This document shows, piece by piece, positions 35,701 to 47,700 of a stretch of 64,000 nt of DNA. A program made the translations under genes and the position numbers. The notes under the pieces are model-generated. The model had not been told where the DNA came from. It ran no database searches and saw only the letters and a program-made list of their open reading frames with translations. This stretch comes from Beroe forskalii. Its lineage: Eukaryota; Ctenophora; Nuda; Beroida; Beroidae. The stretch covers positions 186,001 through 250,000 of the forward strand of contig WFMF01000150.1 in assembly GCA_011033025.1 (NCBI GenBank). Direction: 5' to 3'. The first letter of the stretch is position 1. Every line of letters begins with the position of its first letter.

Positions 35701-38700
35701 AAGATTTAGAATTATTTTTATCTACATACTACAGTACAATAGTACATACAACTACAACTTAACAGGATAAAACCAAAATCAAAAAATATTGAACATAGTT
35801 CTCGGAAAAAAATTCTGCATTTGATGATCTATGGAAAACAAAACCATGCCGAAACTAAATGTCTTTTAGACTGCTGAACTATGTTGAAATGATGGAATTC
35901 TTTTGTTGGTCCAATCTTCATTATAAAGTTATACCAACAAGCCATATTATGAAATATGCTCTGTTTCACTTCGAGTTCATGACTCTACTGACTAAATAGT
36001 CTTATATGCCAGGACCCGTTCATTCATCAGCTCAATCTTTCATCAGGTTATTAAGATTAAATAGTGAGAACATTTCAGAGCTGCCGAACTACATGATATG
36101 ATAGCTAGCAGTCTTGGAGAACACTTATATAAAGGTATAAGACTATCGTGACTCAAATCAAATCTCGTATAGGTCTGAGAATCATGTGTCTTAATATCCC
36201 ACGACATTTTATTAAGAACAAAGAAATATTTATCTTTGTGTCTCAGATTGACAAAGCTATCTTGTTCAAAACAAGAAAGCTAAGCAGTTAACTTAATGTG
36301 GACTAGATCTTTGAGAGTTTGAGAGCAAAATATCTTTCATAATAAATTTCATTGAAATCAGTCTGGCTAAGTTCTTTCTGGGGGATGGAACGCTTTTAGA
36401 CAGGCTTTCAGTTCAGAGTATAATATAATTACATAATGCTCTTAAACTTTTAAGGTTTCTAGACCATGTGGAAGCGGAAGCAGAGATTTTAAGAGTGTCT
36501 TCAAAATTAAAACTTTAATAAATGTCTCTGGGAGTAAGGGAAGTAAGTGGAATTTTAACGACGTAATCGGATAGATTTCCGTCCGAAATTATACTGGAGC
36601 AATGGCAAAGGAAATTTATTAACCATTAAACCCGCCTGAAATATTTTGCACAGGGAGTTTCCCTTAATCTGGTAAAGTATTTAAGTGGGCTAAAATATGC
36701 TATAATTTAATAATCTTCTGACCCCCAACCTATTATTGAAAATGGAAATTCATCCAATATTATAATATTTTGCAACCCAATGAATTTCCTTTAAAAAGAT
36801 ACCCTTTGAATCCTGTGAAAATATCTTCTCATGTTAGCATACTCCGCACTGAACCTAATCTCTAATTGCATATCAACAGTTACCATCATATCAACCAGCA
36901 TATCAACAGTTACCATCATGAGCCATTACTACCAGCCCCTGGACTATCACAGATGATAGTCCCTGTCAAGAAGTGCGCGCGTCACCGGCGTTACGCGCAC
37001 TTCCCTGACGCGCAGCCTGTAGCCTATACTTCCACAATCCCACATAATCATAACATAAGCCTATGCTATATCAGCCCCAGACCCTTCCCTGACCCTTCCC
37101 TGTCCCACTACAGCCCCCTCACTCACAGTAATCTATACACTACAGCTGTTGTCGGAATGTAGCACATAAGCCAGGTGTTGTGTAGGAGCTCTACAGTGCT
37201 TTTACACACTCTTACTAAGTCGACCTGTTAGTGTTTGGAGACCCAGGAATATCACTGCCTGGTGGCGATGAAGTCATTATCAGGGGTTAACATGGGGCGT
37301 TAATGAAGTCAAACCGCCTGTTTGTCTAGATAAGCCCCCTGCCAGATTAGAACAACGCCACACTAGGTATTGAATTCGCCACACTATAAAAATGATCGCA
37401 TTGTTAAGATGATATTCGCCACAGGCCACACCCTATGCGTTAACTTTCTAAGAATGCGTGTAAAGTGCAGGGTAATATTCGCCACACTAGCATTATATTC
37501 GCCAAAGTGGTCGCATGTTTGTAAACACACGCAATGCTAAGCAATTATTCGCCTGTTTTATAAACAATCTTCGTAGACTCTATTTCGCCATGTTAGGAAA
37601 ATATTCGCCTACTGGGTAACACATTCATTCTTAGAGAATAATTCGCCGTGTTTGGAAAGTATTCGCGTACTGGGTTTCATATTTATTCTTAGAGAATATT
37701 TCGCCGTGTTCGGAAAATATTCGCCTTAGAAAATATTTCGCCATGTTAATAAAATATTCGCCGTATGTTATGATAACATGTACACTCTAAACTAATTAAG
37801 TTACACATAGCAGCCCCACCCTGACCTTGATTCTCATCTGTACAAAATGTGTTCTAACTGGACTCCTGAAAATTTTCTATTTCATATTTTGAACAGATGA
37901 TGTGTTGATGTACACAAAGTTGCACTTAGCAATACATACCTACTGTGTATGTAAATTTAAGCATTCATATTTTTCAGATTAAACACATCATAATATCATA
38001 TCAGCTCGTTATAGCCTCATACGGAGAGTCGAGTACTCGACGGTTTTTCCTTGGTAACAAGCCGCATCATCCCGATCCAGGACTGGGGAATGAAGTTACC
38101 GTTTTTCATCTTTTCGGACCGTTCAATGCAAAATGGGAGAATACCAGTTATAATAACTGGCATTTTCTGCTGCATTATACTGTGATTTACCAGAATTACA
38201 AGTACAGCTTATCACCGCTTTTTCGGACCCATCCTCTAACACCTGTCAGTTCCGTGTCGGCAGCCAAAATAACCTTTTACAATGCTTATCAGGTCCATTG
38301 TTTCGCATCCTTCAATTTCAAATTCAAGTCCAAGGACGAGCATAACCCCCTGCCTTTTTATCAATCGTTATCACCGCTTTATCAGGTCCATTGTTTCGCA
38401 TCCTTCAATTTCAAATACAAGTCCACGGTGAAGATTACCGGTAATCGCAGTATCAGTAAAAGAAATAGTTCAGTAAAAGAAATAGTTTATTTTACATCAA
38501 CAATCAAATAATATGTCCGATATGTTAGATTAGAAAATGTACATGGAGTAGTGGCGGCTTTTGAAACACGGAAATTTAGTATTTCGAAAATTGACGGCTA
38601 TTTTGATAACTTAAGACTTGAATTGAGATAAGAGGTAACTCAAAGATTGGTTAAAAGTATAGGCATTTCCTTATGTGCTGATGAAGGGAAGAGGTACTGG

Positions 38701-41700
38701 CGTTTATTCTCACCGCGGGACATCATGCCTGGCAATTTAAATCAAAACGTCGTGTCATTTGAGCTGAAGTTCAAGGAATGTACCTTCATGTGATTGATTG
38801 GTTTCATCAAGCGTAGTATTTATGTAGTATGCAACTTGCATAACTGGAAATGTTGGCTGATGTGAAATGTGTTGTGGCTGAGTCCATGATATCACCCCCA
38901 CAACGAAAACTTTGATCACATATACCTACCTATAGAACCTTGAACCTTTGCAGCAAAGTAAAGACTACAGCAGGCGTGAAAGGTAACTCTGTTTAATGGG
39001 CATAGATAATCGTGGATAGGCCCTGGCACGTATAATGACGAAAATTCTCATGATGAGTCAGTGATCTTAAAGTTTACTTCTGGGAACCATTCCTCCTCAC
39101 TTCCAATATTTTGTCTTCTATTTACGAGACATTTAATTTTGCTTTTCAGAAAGCTAATTCCAACTGAGAAATCTTTAATGTCACTAGCTTCAGGCAAGGT
39201 ACGGAAGGTGTTCCACATAATACCAGCCCTAAAGATAAACGAGTCAACTTGTATGGGCGCTATAATCAGGGTCGGTTTCCGGCGTGATATTTTAAAGTGT
39301 GGAAGGAGAGCTATTGGTGTATGATATTTAAGGATAATGCTGATACTGAGGTAGAACATGATAATTATACAGATTGTGGACAGTTAGAATATTCTGTTCA
39401 TTAAATAATGGCTTGGTATGTTCTTTTCAAAGAAGTCGGTCCCAAGAGTTTGAAGTTCAATAGACCTAGTCCTGGCAGCTGTTCGGTGCTTTTCTAGGTA
39501 AGCCTCACTATCACCAAACATTATGCGGATGCAGTGTTTTTGAGCAGTAAATATGGGTTTCATTTTATTATGTGAAACACCTCCCATACTGTTATACCAT
39601 AGCTAAGGTGACTTTCAAAAAGAGTATGATAGAGACTTTTGTATAGAGTTTTAGGGATGTACTTTTTAATGCGATTCAGTTGGCCAGTACAGCATCTCAG
39701 TTTTTTGGCAAGAGCAGATATATGCGGTGTCCACAAAAGTTCGTCATCGATTGTTACACCAAGGAATTTGATTTCAGCAACCTTCTTTATTTCAAAGTCA
39801 TTTATTCTAACAGGCGGGCATTGCAATTGGTCTACACTATTTGTGTTTGATTTTGGTTTGAAATGCATATAGCAAGATTTTTTCATATTTATGTGAAGCT
39901 TGTTTGCATACATGTAAGAAGAGACTAAAGTTAAAAGAAAGTTTGCTTTCCTGATAGCTTCCTCCTTACTATTACCTACGATAAAGATATTTGTATCATC
40001 AGCAAATAAAATGAACTTTCCTTGATCAGAACAGTTTGAAAGGTCATTAACATATATTAAGAACAGTAATGGTCCCAAGGACACTACCCTGAGGCACGCC
40101 ATAAATCACTTTCAGTGGGTCAGAGTCAGATTTCAAACAATTCACATACTGTCCGGTTTGATAAGTAACTATGGAGAAGGGAGTGCGTTACCTTATACCA
40201 TAGTGATGTAGTTTATCCAAGAGAATATTATGATCGATTGTGTCAAAGGCTTTGTATGAGATCTATGAAAAACACCTAAGACGTGCTGCTTTTCTCTAAG
40301 GGCCTCTTGGATGTAGTTCACTGAGCAATTTAAAGCATGGCTGGTAGAGTGCCCTTTGCGGAATCCGAACTGATAAGGGTTTTATTATTTGCTGAGATGA
40401 TAGAAAACTATAGAGTCGTTCATAAATAACTTTTCGAAAATTTTACCAAATATTGGAAGTGTGGAGACAGGACGGTAGTTCTCGAACAGTTCTTTATCAT
40501 CCTTCTTATAAACAGGTGTTATTCTACCAACCTTAAGAATATCAGGAAGATGCCGTTGGACATTGATGTGTTGATGCTTGGAGAGAAATGGGCTTATTAT
40601 GCTACCAGATCTTTTGATAATTTTGATAGGTATGTCCTTGATTTGTTGTTTTCAAGGCTTAATATTATCTCGTTTTACCTCATCAGGGTAGAATCCTGTA
40701 AAAATATACTAGAAGAAATGAGCGTCCGAGAAATACAAGTGAATGGTTGTATCGGTTCAATGTTTATAATAGAGTAGTCATCCGGTTCGTTTAATTTGGA
40801 TGCGAGTGAAACAAAGTATTTATCAAATTTATTTGCAATGATTCTGCGGTCAGAAACAATTTTTTTGTCTATCATAAACTTAGAAGTTAAAGCAGAGTTT
40901 CTCTTGCCTCTTAACTCATTCACAGCTGCCCATGTTTTCTTTTAGGTCCCCTTTGTGCCTGGAAATCTTAGTGTGATAGTACCTACATTTAGCTGCTGTG
41001 ATAGCATGTTTAAGAGTGAGCCTGTAGCTTTTGTAAGTTTGATAAGCGTGTAGGTCAGTATCAAAGTAGCCCGACTCGACTCAACTCGACGACTCAACGA
41101 CTCGACGACTTGACTTGACTCGACTCGACGACACGACGACACAACGACTCGACGACTCGACTCGGCGACTCGACTCGACTCGACGACTCGACGACTCGAC
41201 TCGACGACTCGACTCGACGACTCGACTCGACGACTCGACGACTCGACTCGACGACTCGACGACTCGACGACTCGACGACTCGACTCGACGACTCGACGAC
41301 TCGACTCGACGACTCGACGACTCGACGACTCGACTCGACTCGACGACTCGACTCGACGACTCGACTCGACGACTCGACTCGACGACTCGACTCGACGACT
41401 CGACTCGACGACTCGACGACTCGACGACTCGACTCGACGACTCGACTCGACGACTCGACGACTCGACTCGACTCGACGACTCGACTCGACGACTCGACTC
41501 GACGACTCGACTCGACGACTCGACTCGACGACTCGACGACTCGACTCGACTCGACGACTCGACTCGACGACTCGACTCGACGACTCGACTTCGACGACTC
41601 GACGACTCGACTCGACGACTCGACGACTCGACGACTCGACTCGACGACTCGACGACTCGACGACTCGACTCGACGACTCGACTCGACGACTCGACTCGAC

Positions 41701-44700
41701 GACTCGACGACTCGACTCGACGACTCGACTCGACGACTCGACTCGACCCGACGACTCGACGACTCGACTCGACGACTCGACTCGACTCGACGACTCGACT
41801 CGACGACTCGACTCGACGACTCGACTCGACGACTCCGACTCGACTCGACGACTCGACTCGACGACTCGACTCGACTCGACTCGACTCGACGACTCGACTC
41901 GACTCGACTCGACTCGACTCGACTCGACTCGACGACTCGACGACTCGACGACTCGACGACTCGACGACTCGACTCGACGACTCGACTCGACGACTCGACT
42001 CGTGACGACTCGACTTGACGACGACTCGACGACTCGACTCGACTCGACTCGACTCAAAGACTCGACGACTCGACGACTCGACGACTCGACGACTCGATTC
42101 GACGACTCGACGACTCGACGACTCGACTCGACTCGACGACTCGACTCGACTCGACGACTCGACTGGACGACTCGACTTGACGACTCGACTCGACGACTCG
42201 ACGACTCGAATCTTTTCTCGACGACACGACTCGACTCCTCGGACTCGACGACTCGACAACTCGACTCGACTCGACGACTCGACTCGACGACTCGACAACT
42301 CGACGACTCGACTCGACTCGACTCGACTCGACTCGACTCGACTCGACTCGACGACTCGACTCGACTTGACTCGACGACTCGACGACTCGACGACTCGACC
42401 CGACGACTCGACTCGACGACTCGACTCGACTCGACGACTCGACTCGACGACTCGACTCGACTCGACGACTCGACTCGACTCGACTCAACGACTTGACTCG
42501 ACTCAACGACTTGACTCGACTCGACGACTCGACTCGACTCGACGACTCGACTCGACGACTCGACTCGACGACTCGACGACTCGACGACTCGACGACTCGA
42601 CTCGACTCGACTCGACTCGACGACTCGACTCGACTCGACGACTCGACGACTCGACTCGACGACTCGACTCGACTCGACTCGACTCGACTCGACGACTCGA
42701 CTCGACGACTCGACTCGACGACTCGACGACTCGACGACTCGACGACTCGACTCGACGACTCGACGACTCGACTCGACGACTCGACGACTCGACTCGACGA
42801 CTCGACTCGACTCGACTCGACGACTCGACTCGACTCGACTCGACTCGACGACTCGACTCGACGACTCGACTCGATGACTCGACGACTCGACTCGACGACT
42901 CGACTCGACTCGACGACTCGACGACTCGACTCGACGACTCGACTCGACTCGACGACTCGACGACTCGACTCGACTCGACTCGACGACTCGACTCGACGAC
43001 TCGACTCGACGACTCGACTCGACGACTCGACTCGACGACTCGACTCGACGACTCGACTCGACGACTCGACGACGACTCGACTCGACGACTCGACTCGACG
43101 ACTCGACTCGACGACTCGACTCGACGACTCGACTCGACGACTCGACTCGACGACTCGACTCGACGACTCGACTCGACGACTCGACTCGACGACTCGACTC
43201 GACGACTCGACTCGACGACTCGACTCGACGACTCGACGACTCGACGACTCGACTCGACGACTCGACTCGACGACTCGATTCGACGACTCGACTCGACGAC
43301 TCGACTCGACGACTCGACTCGACGACTCGACGACTCGACGACTCGACTCGACGACTCGACTCGACGACTCGACGACTCGACGACTCGACGACTCGACGAC
43401 TCGACGACTCGACGACTCGACGACTCGACGACTCGACTCGACGACTCGACAACTCGACGACTCGACGACGACTCGACTCGACGACTCGACGACTCGACTC
43501 GACGACTCGACTCGACGACTCGACTCGACGACTCGACTCGACGACTCGACTCGACGACTCGACTCGACGACTCGACTCGACGACTCGACTCGACGACTCG
43601 ACTCGACGACTCGACTCGACGACTCGACTCGACGACTCGACTCGACGACTCGACTCGACGACTCGACTCGACGACTCGACTCGACGACTCGACGTCTCGA
43701 CTCGACTCGACTCGACGACTCGACTCGACGACTCGACTCGACGACTCGACTCGACGACTCGACTCGACTCGACTCGACGACTCGACTCGACTCGACTCGA
43801 CTCGACTCGACTCGACTCGACGACTCGACTCGACGACTCGACTCGACGACTCGACTCGACGACTCGACTCGACGACTCGACTCGACTCGACGACTTGACT
43901 CGACGACTCGACTCGACGACCAGACTCGACGACTCGACTCGACGACTCGACGACTCGACGACTCGACGACTCGACGACTCGACTCGACGACTCGACTCGA
44001 CGACTCGAGTCGTCGACTCGGGACTTGACGACTCGACTTGACGACTCGGGACTCGACGACTCGACGAATCGACGACTCGACGACTCGACGACTAAACTTC
44101 GCTCCGTCGTACTATGTGATGCTAAGTGCAACTTCCTGTACATTAATACATCATCTGTTCAAAATATGAAATAGAATTTCAGGAGTCAAGTTAGAACACA
44201 TTTTGTACAGATGCGAATCAAGGTGAGGGTGGGGTTGAATGTTGATGTGTGTAACTTAGAGTGTACATATTGTAATCATAACATACGACAATATTTTATC
44301 TAACACGGCGAAATGTTTTCCAAAAAGAAATTTGATACCCAGCAAGCGAATATTTTCCAAACATGGCGAAAATTTCTTTAAGAATGAATGTGTTGCCCAA
44401 TAGGCGAATATTTTCCTAACACGGCGAAATATTCTGTATTAATAAATGTGTTACCCAGTAGGCGAATATTTTCCTAACACAGCGAATTAAAGTCTACGAT
44501 GAAGTGTCGTATCCAGAGATAAAATATCGTAGTCTGAGATTTTAAGTGTCGTAACCAGAGATGAAGTGTCGTACCCTGAGATGAAGTGTCGCAGTCTGAG
44601 ATATTTTTTTTACCCTGAGATGAAGTGTCATACTTTGAGATGAAGTGTCGTACCCAGAGATGAAATGTCGTAGTCTGAGATAAAGTGACGTACCCTGATA

Positions 44701-47700
44701 TCTAGTGTCTTTCCCTGATAAGAGGTGCCATACCCAGAGATGAAGTGTCGTAGCCTTGGATATGAAATGTCGTACTTTCGAGGTCAAATGATGCACTTTA
44801 CAGTACAATCAAGTTGCAGTAAGAGATGGAGTGCCGTACCCATGAGACGAAACTTCGCACCCTGGAGATCAAATTCGTACTTTATAGCACAATCAAATTA
44901 CAGTAGGAGATGAAGTGTCGTACTTTGAGATGAAGTGTCAGGGACGAAATGTCGCGAGATGAAATGTCGTGATATAACGTGTCGCGAGATGAAATGTCCG
45001 TTCCCCAATCTCACTCTGTCGTACTATGTGATGCCCTCATGATATAAAAACGGGCCATTATGATATGTTTAATCTGAAAAATATGAATGCTTAAATTTAA
45101 GTAGGTAAGTAGGTATGTATTGCTAAGTGCAACTTTGTGTACATCAACACATCATCTGTTCAAAATATGAAATAGAAAATTTTCAGGAGTAAAGTTAGAA
45201 CACATTTTGTACAGATGTGAATCAAGGTCAGGGTGGGGCTGCTATGTGTAACTTAATTAGTTTAGAGTGTACATGTTATCATAACATACGGCGAATATTT
45301 TATTAACACGGCGAAATATTTTCTAAGGCGAATATTTTCCGAACACGGCGAAATATTCTCTAAGAATAAATATGTAACCCAGTAGGCGAATACTTTCCAA
45401 ACACGGCGAATTATTCTCTAAGAATGAATGTGTTACCCAGTAGGCGAATATTTTCCTAACATGGCGAAATAGAGTCTACGAAGATTGTTTATAAAACAGG
45501 CGAATAATTACTTAGCATTGCGTGTGTTTACAAACATGCGACCACTTTGGCGAATATAATGCTAGTGTGGCGAATATTACCCTGCACTTTACACGCGTTC
45601 TTAAAAAGTTAACGCATAGGGTGTGGCCTGTGGCGAATATCATTTTAACAATGCGATCATTTTTATAGTGTGGCGAATTCAATACCTAGTGTGGCGTTGT
45701 TCTAATCTGGCAGGGGGCTTAGATACATCATAGTATAGTACTACAGTTTTAGCAGGTGATCTGGTGTACATGAGGAGCTGCAATTAACTAGGAAATGACA
45801 TTCAAACACAACACATGTTTTAATACGTTTAACAGCGCTTCATTTAAAGTGATTAACTTGGAATCGAGGAGTGGTTTTTAGGTCCTCCCAGTCCCCGGGT
45901 GCTAGCAATTATTCGGGATATCTTTGAAAACAACTGTGATATATTGAAGTATTAATTTAATAATTTCTTTGTTTATTTGGAATGAAGTCTACAGTTTGCT
46001 AAACTATTTCGCAACTCTCCTCTCAGTAAGTCAATGCTATTGTTGATAATGATATGATAATTGCACCTTTTATTTGTGAACCCGAGTGTAAATAACAATT
46101 GGAATATTGCCCTGTGTTGGTGATAACAATGATAATAAATGTTTTGTTCAGCGGTCCGAGTTCACATTCTCTAGTACACAGAATGTACTCTTTAAATTGT
46201 TTTATGTTTACAATATTGAACAGGGCACACTTGATAAAGCCTTTCAAAAGTGTGAAAACTAGGAATTTTAAAATTGTATTATCAAATATTTCCTACGTGA
46301 CGGCGGTACAACAAATGCAACATTTTTGTAGCTGTGGAAAGAAGTTATGCCTGGCTTATGCAGTGGAATTCCTCAATGTACAGAAACTGAAACCGTTATG
46401 TTCCTAAGGGGTTCACCATGCACCCACGTGTATGGTTTCATGTACACGTCTCTTGATCAATATGACAATTACCGGTGAATAATACCTGGGTCGCTCTGGT
46501 TCGATGCCAAAGACTACTACAGGTCATGATCTAGGCGTGGCTATGTATCATCTAATCAATGGTCGTCTACTTTTACGAATACCGAGTCTATTAACTTATT
46601 AACCGCTGCATTTAAATGGTGAGATTAACAGGAACAAGCAAGAGTAATAATGGAAAATTAGTGGGAATTCATGGCATTTTTAACAAGTGTAACGAATGGT
46701 AAATTTGTGGATTTCTGAAGAATCTGATGGATGCCATAGGAAATATATTTCACGAGCCGAAAGTGGATATTTCTTGGGCCGTGCACATTCTTAATTTAAT
46801 ATCGGAACTTGTCGAGACAGAACCTTTAGCATCAGCATTCCCATTATCACTGTCCTCCGTGAGTATCCTCATTAGCATAAAAAGGGAATATTATTTCTCT
46901 TAACTCAAATTACATTCATTCACATAACATACAAAGACGCTAACCGACCAATCACACGACAGTTTGTACGCACGTGACAGCTATTCAGGTTACCGTGGCG
47001 ACGTAACATGCGGATTACAAGCGTCACGTGACTATTTTACGTCACGTGACTTATTTCTGAATCACGTGATTTATTTCAAGATGTCACGTGACACAGCCAT
47101 GGTGGAGAGCATCAATCCAGAATAACTGGATCAACCCTCCTCTGGTCAATGCGACATTAGTTATGCATTAACCAAAGAGTCTCTCCACATCTGGACCTCA
47201 ACCAATTAGAAGATAATTACACAGCACGTGACCCGCCTTGACCAATCAGCGAGCAGCTTAGCAAGTCACGTGAGTGCTTGAGAGATGTAATTAAGTCGTG
47301 ATTTTGGCTTGAATTAAGATTGATGACAGAGAATAAGTTAATAGCCGGTGGTAAGCCGGTATTGCAGTATAAAATTTAGGTGAAGCATAATCCGGAAGCA
47401 TTCTTAAATGCCTGAATACTTGAGATATGATTTGTACAGGAATAACATTAACTGAGACACCTTGGGTTTTCATGAACATATTACAATATTTTACGAAATA
47501 TTTCACGACGCAAAGCATGACGTAATACTTCAACATTAAATATTCCAGATTTATTCGAGTACGGAGCATGATCTTATGTTCAGCTGTATGATCTGGGTGA
47601 GGTCTAAACGAAGCGTTGTGTTGGGAAGCGAAAAGGAATTCAAAATTTCTAAGAATGTTTGGCACTTAGATCACAGTCCAGCAGCAGCTCCAATTCTAAA

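Larger units (their letters stand above)
37332..45720. mobile_element. 8.4-kb foldback element with long inverted ends
   Basis: The ends are inverted copies: AAGCCCCCTGCCAGATTAG starts at 37332 and its complement ends at 45720, and similarity continues for about 670 bp (to about 38000 and from about 45053). AGAT abuts both ends (37328-37331 and 45721-45724), a candidate 4-bp target duplication; a TA duplication with slightly shorter ends is also possible. The ends carry about 13 copies of a GGCGAATATT-like word. Inside are about 1 kb of unassigned sequence, a broken reverse transcriptase (minus), a 3-kb CTCGA/CGA array, a second partial copy of the right end, and a 22-bp minisatellite. No transposase was seen, so it is non-autonomous. 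It sits wholly in the RBFOX intron that splits the RRM. Foldback-type elements elsewhere also have long, repeat-rich inverted ends; the family here is not identified. Confidence 0.85.

Noticed and set aside
36866..37162. 98-codon plus-strand frame, His/Tyr/Pro-rich
   Set aside because: It opens with a short tandem duplication (CATATCAACAGTTACCATCA twice), lies inside the RBFOX intron on the other strand, and shows no family residues. A hidden terminal exon cannot be excluded.
37945..38511. 188-codon frame inside the foldback element as a transposase
   Set aside because: No catalytic residues or family motif; part of it is an internally duplicated segment and the start lies in the terminal repeat.
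41072..44092. CRISPR-like array
   Set aside because: No unique spacers, no cas genes, and the host is an animal; it is a simple-word satellite.
40942..44143. Very long open frames on both strands (up to 836 codons) with Asp-Ser-Thr-Arg or Glu-Ser-Ser-Arg repeats
   Set aside because: They follow from the CTCGA/CGA array having no stop in several frames. No start context, splice logic or domain supports coding.
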